64,000 nt of DNA from Hormiphora californensis (GCA_020137815.1 CM035359.1:7063968-7127967), one strand, 5' to 3'. Counted from the stretch's first letter, positions 1 through 11,874 are shown. A program made the numbers and translations. Notes: generated from the letters alone by a model not told the origin.

Positions 1-42
1 AGACGTGATGTCACACATAGATGCTTCACAATATCACAAGGC

Positions 43-68
43 ATGGGAGAGAGGGAGAGAGAGAGAGG

Positions 69-125
<57 letters not shown>

Positions 126-159
126 GAGAGAGGGAGAGAGAGATAGAGAGAGAGAGGAG

Positions 160-211
<52 letters not shown>

Positions 212-225
212 GAGAGAGAAGGCTT
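43..225. repeat. GA microsatellite
   Basis: Almost pure GA dinucleotides with occasional interruptions. It lies in the IFT57 intron downstream of the last visible exon. The rest of 1-372 shows no exon; the next IFT57 coiled-coil exon must be left of the window. Confidence 0.95.
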
Positions 226-372
226 CTAGGAGGCGAGGAGAGAGAATGAGACATAGGAGACGCCGCGCAGCGAGAGCGGCCGGAGGGGAGATGGCCGTGG
301 ATCTTTTCAAGGAAGGTCACTTATAATCACACTTTTGAAACTTCCACCCTACGATTTAAACACAACACTAAC

Positions 373-2004
373 CTTATCGTGTTTCAGATGAACCTTGAGA
401 GAGGGCAGAACTCTTTCAACCTCCATCTTCCATTCCAAAACATCAGTGTTCGATTCCAGTAGGTTCTCTTGTCTTTGAACCTGAATTTAGAAACATTGTG
501 AAGAGACGGGTGCCGATTGAGAACTCGATTTAAAGTTATGCACTTGTCTGCAGATTTTACTTCTAAAAGTACTACTAGCTGTAGCAATACTAATATTACT
601 GCTAGTAGTAAAATGATCATTACCTCAGCGGCATTCTCAAATCCTGTACCAGAGGCTCCTGGCATCCCAGCGCCACTCTCTCCTACATCAACCATAATCT
701 CTTCTTCGCAATCCTCATCTATTTCCTCATCTAATGAAGGTTAGGAATTTCAATATTTTATTAAAAACACTTGTGACTTGTTTATTATAACAGTAGAGAA
801 CAGGAGCATCCTTCCTTTTAACTTTGTATTCTCTATAGTACTGTATATTACCGTCGATCTGCTCGTCTAGAGGCTCATCCTCTATTGCCTCTTCCTGGGC
901 GTCTTCTTCTGTATACTCAGGCCTGAGGAAATAAAAGCCTTTCATTTCCTTTTATAAAAAAGGGAAACATGACAGACAAAATGACAATTTGACATACACA
1001 GGACAAACAATTTGTGTCAGTTTGTGTTGTGATTGCGCGCACATGCAACAGAACAGAAGATGCCTACACTTTCTACTTTCAACTTATCAGAAAACTCGCG
1101 CGCAACAACTCAAGGGGATTATCAATCAAATGTGACCGTCGTAGCTATGGGACAATCAAATAAAACTGAGAATAATCAAAAGAAAGGGAAGAATTAAATA
1201 GATAAACACTGCTGACTGCCGACGCTTTTTGCAACGAGTTGGAAATAAAAAACAAAGGAGACGAAACAAAAATAATTAGCTACCTGCCCCAAGCAAAGCG
1301 TCGTGTTTCAAGGGCTTTGCTAGCCAGTTGGTTGAGGATGTAGCATACCTGGTGAGGGAAGAATTAATATATAATATCTTATATCAGCTTATCTTATATC
1401 AGCTTGTGCAGCAAGACTTATCTCTTTCTGCACAACTCAACGATCTCGTTTCACACGAGCGATCTTGGGATTTCCCAGCGAACATGGTATATCCAGCGAC
1501 TAAACCGAAACGAATCATGATATGTAACCATAGTTCACATTTAATCTCTATTCCCGACTACAATTCCTTCTCCCTCTCTCTCTCCCACAAAGAGAGAAAC
1601 TGTTTCCAGTTTAACGCTCTCTCTCTCTCTCTCCAATCTCCCTTTTTTACGGCAGAAATACACTCTCCCCCTCAGTTTAACGCTCTCTCTTCTTTTTTTA
1701 CAGAAGAAACGATATCTCTCTCTCCCCTCAAACTACGCGATATGTCACGCACTGTGCTAATTAAAAAAATCCATCTTCACTTCCTAACTCAGTTGTGCAG
1801 CAAGACTTATCTCTTTCTGCACAACTCAACGATCTCGTTTCACACGAGCGATCTTGGGATTTCCCAGCGAACATGGTATATCCAGCGACTAAACCGAAAC
1901 GAATCATAATATGTAACCATAGTTCACATTTAATCTCTATTCCCGACTACAATTCCTTCTCCCTCTCTCTCTCCCGCAAAGAGAGAAACTGTTTTCCAGT
2001 TTAA

Positions 2005-2043
<39 letters not shown>

Positions 2044-5000
2044 ATCTCCCTTTTTTACGGCAGAAATACACTCTCCCCCTCAGTTTAACGCTCTCTCTTC
2101 TTTTTTTACAGAAGAAACGATATCTCTCTCTCCCCTCAAACTACGCGATATGTCACGCACTGTGCTAATTAAAAAAATCCATCTTCACTTCCTAACTCAG
2201 TTGTGCAGCAAGACTTATCTCTTTCTGCACAACTCAACGATCTCGTTTCACACGAGCGATCTTGGGATTTCCCAGCGAACATGGTATATCCAGCGACTAA
2301 ACCGAAACGAATCATAATATGTAACCATAGTTCACATTTAATCTCTATTACCGACTACAATTCCTTCTCCCTCTCTCTCTCCCGCAAAGAGAGAAACTGT
2401 TTTCCAGTTTAACGCTCTCTCTCTCTCTCCAATCTCCCTTTTTTACGGCAGAAATACACTCTCCCCCTCAGTTTAACGCTCTCTCTTCTTTTTTTACAGA
2501 AGAAACGATATCTCTCTCTCCCCTCAAACTACGCGATATGTCACGCACTGTGCTAATTAAAAAAATCCATCTTCACTTCCTAACTCAGTTGTGCAGCAAG
2601 ACTTATCTCTTTCTGCACAACTCAACGATCTCGTTTCACACGAGCGATCTTGGGATTTCCCAGCGAACATGGTATATCCAGCGACTAAACCGAAACGAAT
2701 CATAATATGTAACCATAGTTCACATTTAATCTCTATTATTTGCCTCCACCCACCCCTCCGCCCACCCCCCCCCCCCGCCTCACCCGTCCCAAAGTAGAGG
2801 ACTTTCTGAAACAGGTTACTATAGAGACAATCCTTGTGTTCTAATTCGCTAAGTCGCTTATCGCGTGTAAGTGTGTAACAACTCACAAATGTAGTAGCAA
2901 AACTACTCCCCCGATACTGCTTTGCAGGTACGCTGCCCCTGCAGGCATACAGATACTAATTTTTGAATAAATACTATCTGGTTGAATAACAATTTCAAGA
3001 TCTAGATCTAAAATAAACCTCCGATATTTTTTAATCCCTACTACCCTCCACCCGCCCCGAACCGCCCCGCCCACCACCAATATATTCATACTAAACAAAA
3101 CTGTGGACTAAGAACAAATCCTTGCTAGTTCAGCCTTCTAACCCAATCGGACTTAATTAGTCCTAATCAGACAGATAGGTCTCACATTACACATATAATA
3201 CGTACAATACCCGTCCTGCCACTTATAATGTAAACCTACCATATGCCAGACCAATTCAAGATACTATAATACTATAATAATGAAACCCCAAACACCTAAT
3301 ATGTGGGTGACCTAAAATCCTAAAAACGGAGGCAAAACCTCGTACAATAACCTATGTAAAACGATAATAAACCACACCGCAGTAGCTATCAGGCCTAATC
3401 GAGACTAAAGAATAGAAAGCGACATCCCCTCTTGTCGCAGGGGGATAGAGCCACGGAGCCAAGAATCACAGAAAGAAGAATCAAGATTCTGCGACTCTCG
3501 AAGGAGTTTAGTCTCCCGAACCCGAAGCCACCTATAATGCGAACCTGTCCTGTGGTCAGTTCCTGATGGTGGGGGAGGGGAGGGGGGCTATTCTCCTAGT
3601 GCCGGCGATATCGCTTTGCGATAGTCCCCTGTGGGCTTGCCGTTGGCAAGCCCAGGCACTCCGTAGATAGATCACTGCGCTGGCAAGCGCAAAGGTGACC
3701 CCATCCATCCCCCGAAAAAAATTTCCCCCAAAAACGGCCCGCTTGCTCACAGCGTATATATAGTTATTTCATACTTTTAGCCCCTTTTGGCACTTTTTGA
3801 CATGCCATAACTCCCGAACCGGAAGAGCTAGGAAGCCGAAATTTTGTACTTAGAAGCTTCTTGTAGACCTCTATCGATGGTAAAAATTTCAAGTGGCTAG
3901 CTCTTTTTGTTCAAAAGTTATAACACCACCCCCAAAACAGAAAATTCAGTGTGGGGATAACTAGGTTGATCACTGCGCTGGCAAGCGCAAAGGTGGCCCC
4001 ATCCAACCCCCCGAAAAAAATTCCCCCAAAAAACGGCCCGCTTGCTCACAGCGTATATATAGTTATTTCATACTTTTAGCCCATTTTGGCACTTTTTGAC
4101 ACGCCATAACTCCGGAACCGGATGAGCTAGGAAGCTGAAATTTTGTACTCAGAAGCTTCTTGTAGACATCTATCGATGGTAAAAATTTCAAGTGGCTAGC
4201 TCATTTTGTTCAAAAGTTATAACACCAACCCCAAAACAGAAAATTCAGTGTGGGGATAACTAGGTTGATACATAGATAGATACATAGATGTATAGACGCT
4301 TTATTACCTTCCGTTTGGTCCCAGTTTGAGACAAACCAGACATCGTACGACCTTAAACCAAGCGGCATTCGACAGATAATTGTCTCGTGCATGTACCCAT
4401 TTGGGTGGCGACTCTCAATCTTACCTATGACGCGCGCAATGACGTCACGAGTGACGTCATTGCGCAAGATCGACTAACTTTTTTCAAACGCCTCTAGCAC
4501 CCTGAAGACGTGTTCCGATTTCTGATTTGACGAAAAATCGTTACCGGCAAATCGTCTGAACTTTCAGTTACTATATTGCGAATTTTCGTAGCTTATCATT
4601 TTGAGCCCTTAAATCGCGTCGGAAGTCAAAAATTTGACGAAAAATTCAGTAAAATGAACGTTTTTCGAGCAAAAACTCCCTTTCCTGACCACTGTGGTTA
4701 ATGATACTTTACAAGCTCCTTCAGGGTATTCATTCAAAATATATTGTGATGCAATTACGTCGTTACGACGTCACTAATTACGTCAGATGACGTCATAATG
4801 ACGTCAAAATTACGGTTTTCACAGAAATTCGTCTCGTTTCTCATATAACACATCATTTTGACAATTTTACATCATGAAATAATGTCATACTGACATTAGA
4901 AACCAAAAAGGGACCTAAATTAAGCCAAAAACTAATTGGAATTAGTTGGCGGGAAAGGTGGCCCACTTACACCTTTGCCTGATGCCGGGTTTTATTTTAA

Positions 5001-7051
5001 AATGTATCAGGGATATAAGGGGTGAGTGAAATAGAGAAAGAGAAAGGGTGAGAGAGAGATTGAGATACCGACGTGACGTGAAGAGAATGACAGTTCGTGG
5101 TACCCGGTAGCAGCAAAAGGTGTAAGTGGGCCACCTTTCCCGCCAACTAATTCCAATTAGTTTTTGGCTTAATATATACATCACTGCGCTGGCAAGCGCA
5201 AAGGTTGCCATTCCCCCTCCCCCAAACAGCAAAGCGCCGCCAGAAACGCAGTTATACGTTTTATGGGTGTTTTGACTGAAAACCCAGATTTCAGAAGGCT
5301 ATAGCGTGGCTCCCATTCATCCGTTTGACTTGAAAATTGGAATGTATACCCGGCTCGAGGTCATTAACTTAAGTTCAAAATTTCAAGTCTCTATCTCATC
5401 TGGAACTGAAGTTACAGACAGGTCCTATTTGCCCTAGATTCAGTGTAACACATATGCACGCGCGCGCGCGTACGCGCGCGTAGGAGAGACGCTTTTTATA
5501 AACCATATTCACGCCAAACGAAAAGAGATAGAAACTTTTCGTTTTCACAGCTGGTAGATCTACTGGATGTGTGTGCATTAGTCGAGGTGGCGTCCCTTTT
5601 CATCGCCAGGAACGTCCTACAGAACGTCTTAAAGTCGTCATTTTTCAGACTCTGACCAAAATTCTTTGAGCTCAATTTACAGCCTGAAGACGGATTCTAA
5701 TCGAAAAACGAAGACTATATCATGGAAAGAGAATTGTCTGAACTTTCAGAAACTATATTCCGAATTTTCAAAACCAGACGTATAAGGGTCTTAAAACGCG
5801 TCTAAAGTGTTATGACTGTTTAAAAATAGATATGACGATATGGGTTTTTTCGCCATAGCGGACTCAAATCTTATCCAATCGATCTCAAACTTGGTCAGTA
5901 TCTTCATCTAGGTAATCCCGATGATATGACGTCAAAATTTTGACGTCATGACGTCGTGACGTCATTTTATGACGTCAAAATGACGTCAAAAATGAAAAAA
6001 ATTCAACTTAGCGATTCCATCCTCTCCGTACTTGTTATACTACATCTAAATGGATAAAAAATCCCAAAAATGATGCAAATTATACCAAAACTAATTGAAA
6101 TTAGTAGGCCGGAAAGGTTGCCCTATGATTTGAGCTACCTTTGGCACCTACATTTCCTTTTGAAGATAGACGAAGCATCTGTTATACCCTGTTTTTACCC
6201 CGTGAATGTTACGGTGGCAAAGGTAGCTCAAATCATAGGGCAACCTTTCCGGCCTACTAATTTCAATTAGTTTTGGTATAATACATATATACATAGATGT
6301 ATAGACGCTTTGTTACCTTCCGTTTGGTCCCAGTTTGAGACGAACCAGACATCGTACGACCTTAAACCAAGCGGCATTCGACAGATAATTGTCTCGCTCA
6401 TGTACCCATTTGGGTGGCGACTCTCCATCTTACCTATGACGCGCGCAATGACGTCACGAGTGACGTCATTGCGCGAGACCGACTTACTTTTTTCAAACGC
6501 CTCTAGCACCCTGAAGACGTGTTCCGATTTCTGATTTGACGAAAAATCGTTACCGGCAAATTGTCTGAACTTTTAGATACTATATAGCGAATTTTCGTAG
6601 CTGATCATTTTGAGCCCTTAAATCGCGTCGGAAGTCAAAAATTTGACGAAAAATTCAGCAAATTGAACGTTTTTCGAACGAAAACTCCCTTTCCTGACCA
6701 CTGTGGTCCATGAAACTTTTCAAGCTCCTTTGGGATATTGATTAAAAATATATCGTGATGCAATTACGTCGTTACGACGTCACTAATTACGTCAAATGAC
6801 GTCAAATGACGTCTAAAATACGATTTTCACAGAAATTCGTCTCGTTTTTCATATAACGCATCATTTCGACAATATCACATAATGAAATAATGTCATGCTG
6901 CGATTAGAAACCAAAAAGGACCTAAATTAAGCCAAAAACTAATTGAAATTAATTGGCGGGAAAGGTGACCCACTTACACCTTTGCCTGCTGCCGGGATCA
7001 GGGATATAAGATGTGAATATAATGGAATTAGACAGTGAAAGAGAGTGTGAT

Positions 7052-7102
<51 letters not shown>

Positions 7103-8197
7103 CAGGGAGACAGGGAGTAGAGAGAGGGATAGAACGAACAGGAATAAGTTACCCTCGAAAAATAAGAGATTGAGATACCGAGGGATAGAATGAGAGTTCG
7201 TGGTGATACCCGGCAGAAGCAAAAGGTGTAAGTGGGTCACCTTTCCCGCCAATTAATTTCAATTAGTTTTTGGCTTAATAGATAGATATCAGCTTATCTC
7301 CGTCCTAACTGCTAGCACACTCACCGCCTCAAATTAGGGGGTTTGACACTTTGACAACACACCCGGCCACCAAAACTAGGTACTAACCCAACGAATGCTT
7401 CATAATTTGTAGCGGCATTTTACTTTGGAAATTTGGGATACCCATTTTCAACGAAAATGGGATACATGTATCCCAATAATTCTCTTTGTCCATATTCCCT
7501 TTCCCACTTACCTCATCTCCATAGCCGGACTTGAGACGGGAGGGAGGGAAGTCAGTGTTTAGTCCGAGTGAACGGATCTCCGAAATTATGTTGGAAATTA
7601 CAGCATTAGGATCATCATCCTATGGAAATATATTCAGATTAGCACTACACTACTGTTATGATTATATGTGAAAGTATTAAAAGTGTAACTAATGTATCTC
7701 GCTCCCAATACCAAATATATGTCTACCTCTAAGGGAGCATCAAACTTTCGACCGCAGAGTCCCAACAGCCATGATAGAAGGTTACTGAAGACAAAGAATT
7801 GTTCACCAGGGCTACCCTGTACAGCAAAGTAAGTCCTGAAAAAAGTTAGGCTTGTTAAACTCATTAAAAACAGAAAGAACTAAACAAACAAAGAATTAAT
7901 TACTTGGCAGGAACCGACCAAAACAAGTAAACAACCAATTAGAACTCGATATTTAGGTCACGCGACGTGACTCATGACTGGTTATCAGCCAATCAGCGAC
8001 CAGTATTTCGGTCGGTTCCTGTTACTTGGACTGTGTTACCTGGAGATGGGCCTCTGTCCTCGTTTTACTAGATAACCATCTTCATAATCTAACAACTTTA
8101 GTTTCTCAAGTATGTCTTCCATCACAGTGAATGGAAGATAAGCAGCTCCCTTTATATCCAAACCACCATCACCCCTCCTTACTGGATCTTCCGCCAT
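373..8197 (-). CDS. IFT57: Intraflagellar transport protein 57 (IFT57), partial: first seven exons
   Basis: IFT57 is an IFT-B complex subunit needed for assembly and transport in cilia. Exons on the minus strand, in coding order: 8040-8197, 7727-7835, 7512-7619, 1284-1348, 852-922, 624-730, 373-480. Phases agree at each junction and the total is 726 nt (242 codons). Family signatures in order: a start exon with LEKLKLLDYED; then YFAVQGSPGEQFFVF; DDDPNAVISNIISEIRSLG and DFPPSRLKSGYGDE; VCYILNQLASKAL ending FAWGRPEY; an acidic linker; and LEWKMEVERVLPSLKVHLK. These follow the known N-terminal order of IFT57 (about 430 aa in vertebrates). The C-terminal coiled coil lies beyond the left edge. Start: the ATG at 8197 is followed directly by family sequence. 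Intron 3 (1349-7511) is 6.2 kb of repeats; intron 1 holds a hAT-like MITE. The ATG faces CFAP68 head to head across a 5.7 kb repeat region. Confidence 0.93.
1388..2745. repeat. Four-copy tandem array, about 388-408 bp per unit
   Basis: Units begin near 1403, 1791, 2199 and 2587 with TTGTGCAGCAAGACTTAT. They include two CT tracts whose length varies between units, and the fourth unit is truncated at about 2740. Each unit also holds a small inverted repeat (TTGTGCAG ... CTGCACAA). ORFs across the array merely repeat the same peptide. It sits in IFT57 intron 3, about 40 bp upstream (in gene orientation) of exon 4, and is followed by C-rich sequence to about 2790. Confidence 0.95.
2790..3667. other. 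IFT57 intron, no recognised feature
   Basis: C-rich and mixed sequence with no exon, palindrome or tandem array that I could support. A GC-rich foldback-like stretch lies at about 3600-3660. Confidence 0.5.
3668..4267. repeat. Tandem duplication of an approximately 300 bp noncoding unit
   Basis: Two adjacent copies start with TCACTGCGCTGGCAAGCGC at 3671 and 3970 and run through AACTCC(C/G)GAACCGGA to GGGATAACTAGGTTGAT. A third, diverged start of the same unit occurs at 5181. No coding potential seen. Confidence 0.85.
4281..5173. repeat. Segmental duplication, copy 1
   Basis: From TACATAGATGTATAGACGCT to the end of the embedded TTAA-flanked MITE, this stretch is closely matched by 6290-7276. 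Shared landmarks in order: GACCAAACGG-type block, TGACGTCACGAGTGACGTCA, AAATCGCGTCGGAAGTC, and AGCTCCTT. The two copies lie in direct orientation about 1.1 kb apart in IFT57 intron 3. Confidence 0.85.
4924..5168. mobile_element. Foldback MITE with TTAA flanks, copy A
   Basis: The terminal inverted repeat begins GCCAAAAACTAATTGGAATT and continues about 60 bp. It is mirrored at the right end (AGTTTTTGGC) and bounded by TTAA at 4920-4923 and 5169-5172. TTAA target duplications are typical of piggyBac-type insertion, although the termini are not the classical CCY form. No transposase ORF; the interior is GA-rich. Confidence 0.75.
5927..5988. promoter_or_regulatory. Cluster of five TGACGTCA (CRE-like) palindromes
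   Basis: TGACGTCA occurs at 5927, 5941, 5957, 5970 and 5981, five exact copies in 62 bp. Further pairs lie in both copies of the segmental duplication (about 4450 and 6460). The octamer is the binding palindrome of CREB/ATF-type bZIP factors. Whether these repeat-borne sites act as regulators of IFT57 or are just TE sequence is unknown. Confidence 0.5.
6079..6283. mobile_element. Foldback element related to the TTAA-flanked MITEs
   Basis: Inverted ends ATTATACCAAAACTAATTG ... CAATTAGTTTTGGTATAAT, with complementarity extending about 80 bp. The core motif CTAATTG(A/G)AATTAGT and GGAAAGGT are shared with the 4924 and 6931 elements, so this is a sister subfamily. No ORF of its own. Confidence 0.75.
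6290..7276. repeat. Segmental duplication, copy 2
   Basis: Direct-orientation counterpart of 4281-5173 with scattered substitutions and small indels. It ends in its own copy of the TTAA-flanked MITE, whose GA microsatellite interior is longer. Confidence 0.85.
6931..7274. mobile_element. Foldback MITE with TTAA flanks, copy B
   Basis: Ends GCCAAAAACTAATTGAAATT ... AATTAGTTTTTGGC with TTAA at 6927-6930 and 7275-7278. The interior contains a (GA)n tract at about 7055-7100. It is longer than copy A mainly because of the microsatellite. Confidence 0.75.
7908..8021. mobile_element. hAT-like MITE (CAGGAACCGACC family), copy 1
   Basis: Termini CAGGAACCGACC ... GGTCGGTTCCTG, flanked by a perfect 8-bp duplication TTACTTGG (7900-7907 and 8022-8029). 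The interior has two CCAAT boxes on either side of a TCACGCGACGTGAC block, which reads TCACGTGAC in other copies. It lies in IFT57 intron 1, 18 bp from the exon 1 boundary. Confidence 0.85.
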
Positions 8198-8375
8198 AAC
8201 AACTAGATTTTGGAAGGCAGTGTAAAGTCGGATGTTTTAAACCACCACCCTAGCGAGCAGCCCTAGCCCGTCTCGACCGCCAAATTGTTAGCAATGGAAG
8301 GCTCAAATTGGCCATGTGGTTGCATGGCCGTTTTAAAAATGTCGGTCTAGAAAATGAAAGTGTAGTCTTTTTGCT

Positions 8376-8502
8376 AGTGTGCACCTGTAAACAGGCTGCA
8401 AGCCACCCAGATCGCGCCCGGGTGAAAAGATGCAGAGAGAGAATTATTTTGTGCAGGCCCGGACGATCTGGGTGTTTGGAGGCCTGTTTACAGGTGCACA
8501 CT
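8376..8502. repeat. Inverted repeat with 39-bp arms
   Basis: Left arm AGTGTGCACCTGTAAACAGG ... is mirrored by the right arm ending CCTGTTTACAGGTGCACACT with a central CCCGGG-containing spacer. Diverged partial copies recur near 9425-9470, 10437-10515 and 13075, so it is a dispersed family. Confidence 0.8.
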
Positions 8503-8622
8503 GCCGAAAACGTACTCACAAAAAAATGCTCAAAAATAGATATATTTGGATTCTAATTTTTATTAAATTTCGTTAAAAAATGGACTCTAGTGCACACGTT
8601 TCCCACGGCTTCTTCCCTGTTA

Positions 8623-9384
8623 GTAGGAGCACTTAGATCAGTTCCCGCCAAAAGTCGTGCGCCACCCTTTTTGCGCATTGTTATAGCTCCTTCATTTCAA
8701 CTCCAATAAACAAGAATTATTGCATTATGTATTCATAATGCGGTGTTTCCCTGCCCTGCATATCACAATATCAAGGCTTGGTCAAAATACAATGTGAGAT
8801 GCATGTGATGTGTACTTCTCACATAGCTAACTCAAACTTAGTAACGAGTATTCGACAGTACCTAACCCAAACACCCATTTCATCAACCACCAAGTTCGAC
8901 ATCGCGAGTTAGCAGCGTCAACTAAACGTAACACGCTTCGCCGAACGGATTTTCTATAAGGAAACGTGCGTGGCTTTGTAGTTTCTGCCACAGTTAGCGC
9001 CACGCACAGCTCAGAGAAATAAGCGTCCTGACATCATATTTCATCAAAACAGTTATTTGAGTTGATGAAGGAGCGCACTCGAGCGTTGTCAGGCGTTGTC
9101 CGTGACGGACGGACGGACATTTAGTTAACTACACAATCTGCTGATTTCTAAACCCTGAATGATCTTTTTAGCACGTGCGTGCTAAAAACATCATCCGGGT
9201 GAATGCCCTTCGGGCATTCACCCGGGCAGGGAAAAAATGACCTTCAAGTTTTCGAAAGATCTCGTCGAGATCTACAAAAAACTCCAGGGTCATTATGTGA
9301 TTTGATGCAAAGCAAAGGAGTGACAGTAACCTAAATTTCGGGTGGCACACAACTTTTGCACATGCATGCTCTAAGCGCTCCTAC
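8623..9384. mobile_element. TA-flanked foldback element (GTAGGAGC family), copy 1
   Basis: Ends GTAGGAGCACTTAGA ... TCTAAGCGCTCCTAC with TA on both sides (8621-8622 and 9385-9386). The subterminal GCGCCACCC(T) block is mirrored as GGGTGGCAC. TA duplications and lack of coding fit a Tc1/mariner-type non-autonomous element. A related copy is at 11314-11874. Confidence 0.8.
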
Positions 9385-9639
9385 TATGTGGAAAGCGCTG
9401 CCCTATCCTGTGGGGCGCCGTTACGATCTGGGTGTTTCGTGGCTGTTTACTGGTCTGGTGCGCACTGCCAAAAAATTGATTCACTAAAATGGCTCTAAGA
9501 GATACATAGAAAAGTAAGAGAGAAAAATTTCTCTCTCTTAGTATTTCTATCTATCTCTCTTTTCCCACGGTCGAAAACTTTCCCACGGTGGGAAATGCCG
9601 TAAGAGATTCCCCTCATTTCCGAGGCTCCTCATAACTTT

Positions 9640-9850
9640 GGCCCCTGAAGTAAGGGACGGAGCTGGGCCTTCGGCCCAGCAAGTCCCTGGGTGTCCGGAG
9701 ACAGGGGCGGCAGCCTCAGTCAGGGGGTGTGGGGGGTGAAACCCCCCACAAGCAGGGTCCAGGGGCGCAGCCCCGTTGGGGGCGTAGGGGTCAGAGCCCC
9801 CACAGGCAGGGTCCAGGGTCTGCAAGCCCCGATGGGGGTTGAGGGAGCGT
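9640..9850. repeat. GC-rich patch of short tandem palindromes
   Basis: Repeated units built on GCAGGGTCCAGG(G) followed by stem-forming runs such as GGGGCGCAGCCCC and GGGGGTGAAACCCCCC. It is noticeably more GC-rich than its surroundings. No gene seen. Confidence 0.7.
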
Positions 9851-9920
9851 TTTTATACGATTTTAAGGATTTCTGAACTCCTTTTGTGAAAAATGGAAAA
9901 AAAGATGAAAGTTTGCTTTA

Positions 9921-10138
9921 GTGGAAGCTCTTACGGTATTTCCCACGCCCCGTGGGAAAGTTTTTGACCGTGGGAAAGTTTTCAAACCGTGGGAAAAGAG
10001 AGATACATACAATAACTTTAAAAAAATAATTATTTTTTGTATGTTATTGTATGTATCTCTCTTTTCCCACGGTTTGAAAACTTTCCCACGGTCAAAAACT
10101 TTCCCACGGGGCGTGGGAAATACCGTAAGAGCTTCCAC
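9921..10138. mobile_element. TA-flanked perfect palindrome, 96-bp arms
   Basis: The left arm 9921-10016 is the exact reverse complement of the right arm 10043-10138, with a 26-bp A/T-rich spacer. TA dinucleotides flank both ends (9919-9920, 10139-10140). The arms contain repeated CCGTGGGAAA motifs; a partial diverged copy lies at about 9540-9612. Perfect arms suggest a recent insertion. Confidence 0.9.
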
Positions 10139-11313
10139 TACTTGGCAAACGTTGCTGGCGCCACGCGCAGCGCGGGATAAGGCAGCGCTTTTCAAAAAGT
10201 TTGCGATCACGAGAGAAAAAACATCCGCGCGCGCACAATTTTCTGGGTGAACCGGTCACGTCAAAATGCACCGTGGCACGCGGAAGAATCCTCTTTATGC
10301 TCTGCCGTGCGTTAGAGGTGCGCGCCGCGCAGTGTCCGTCGCGGAAATCCAAAATTTCCCAGTTTTCATCCATTTTTTTCCCAATTTTTTTTGTTTTTTT
10401 CCCTTTTTCCTTCTTTTCTCTCTCCGTCTTTTTAGTCTGGGTGTCCACGGACACCCGGACGGGCGCGATTATAATCTGGTTGCCTTGCAGCCTGTTCACA
10501 GGTGCACGCTACCAAAAGAGTACACTTAAACCGACTTTTCTCACGCAACCACGTGGCCAATTTGAGTAAACTATCCATATAATAAATCCCATAATGTTAG
10601 TCAGTCTGTCCGTTAATTGGTTTTTCAAACTCCTCCCACAGTTTTTGAGGTAGACCCCTGAAAATTTGTACACTGGTACCTTGGACCAAGGCGGATGTAA
10701 GTACGGGCTCAGATTTTTGATCCGATCTTTACAGCAGTGACGTCACGGGGTGACGTCATTGCGACAAAAAGACTTACATTTTTCAAACGCTTCTAAGACC
10801 CTGAAAACGGCTCTAAATCAAAAAACTAACGCAATAGTGGGGAAAGAGAATCGTTTGAACTTCATTTTACCTGATAGCGATTTCCCGTAACTCAATGTTT
10901 AAGGGTCGTAAATCGCGTCGGGAAAGTTAAAAATGCCAAAAATGCGATATTTTTCACCGTAGCCACCCAAAATCTTATCCAATCGATATGAAACTTGGTC
11001 GTTATGTGAACTTTAATGTCCTTTGGCCAGGGGTTCCCGGAAAACGGATTGGCAAGATGAGAACTGACCGGAGTTCTTATAATTCTAAATTCACGAATTT
11101 GGAATTTTTCGTCGACTTTTTTTGGCGACATAAAACGCGAGGAAATTTTCAATGAATTTTAAAATTTTACACTGCGCGCGTAATTCTAGGTTCCGCGCGC
11201 GGCGTAAAAAAGCAGCGCTTTTTTGGGAAAATTCGCGCGTTACAGTAAATGATTTACCCGCCTCGCCAAAATTGTAATGGCCGTTTTTTCAAAAACCCAA
11301 GGTGTATGATATA

Positions 11314-11874
11314 GTAGGAGCGGTTAGATCACCACGTGGTTAAAGTCGCATGCCACCCCTTTTTGCGCATTGTCATAGCTCCTCGAGGTCGCATCCAATC
11401 ATTATCAAGAAATGTCCCTCAAGTTCTGTCTGGCGGCGCCAGACCCCAATTTGATTCTCTAATCTGAGCGCGCGACAGTGCGCTCAGATGGGTCGCGGCG
11501 CCAGACAGCTCAAGTTTTCGCTTCTCCTTGAGGAGATCTACAGGTTTGATGAAGGTCACTTTTGGATTGGATGCAAAATGAAGCCGTGAGAGTAACCTGA
11601 GATTAGGGTGGCACGCGACTTTCTGCACGTGCTGATCTAACCGCTCCTAAAGTCGGATTTTTTGAAACTGTCACCCCCCTGGAGTTTTCAAATTTCTTTA
11701 AATGACCATAAGTCCGGTTCCTGATGAGATAGAGACTTGAAATTTGGAGGTTACGAAGATCTTGCTAAGTTCTTCCGAACCTCCAAATTTCAAGTCGCTA
11801 TCTTATCAGGAACCGGAGATATGACAAATTTTGTTATTTCAGGGGGGTGACAGTTTCAAAAAATCCGACTTTAC
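11314..11874. mobile_element. TA-flanked foldback element (GTAGGAGC family), copy 2, interrupted by a second element
   Basis: Left end GTAGGAGCGGTTAGATCA at 11314. The matching right end TGATCTAACCGCTCC-TA-C is split by an inserted element at 11649-11871. When the insert is ignored, the right end and the flanking TA (11875-11876) are restored. The interior has the same mirrored GCCACCC/GGGTGGC blocks as copy 1. Confidence 0.8.
11649..11871. mobile_element. TA-flanked foldback element (AAGTCGGATT family), nested
   Basis: Ends AAGTCGGATTTTTTGAAA ... TTTCAAAAAATCCGACTT with TA at 11647-11648 and 11872-11873. It also has inner arms (ACTTGAAATTTGGAGGTTA and its mirror). It inserted into the TA within the terminal repeat of the 11314 element. 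Relatives lie at 14990-15143 and, diverged, at about 42600-42840. Confidence 0.85.

Noticed and set aside
384-945. A small single-pass membrane protein on the minus strand (two ORFs with a hydrophobic run).
   Set aside because: Splicing the same region gives IFT57 exons 5-7 with matching phases and family sequence; the hydrophobic run is intron translated by accident.
1328-2797. Repeated ORFs encoding the same peptide (QQDLSLSAQLNDLVSHERS...).
   Set aside because: They follow the four-copy noncoding tandem array and run into microsatellite; no splice or family support.
9863-10250. Overlapping ORFs on both strands with the same peptide (VFPTPRGKVFDRGKVF).
   Set aside because: A direct result of the perfect palindrome at 9921-10138.
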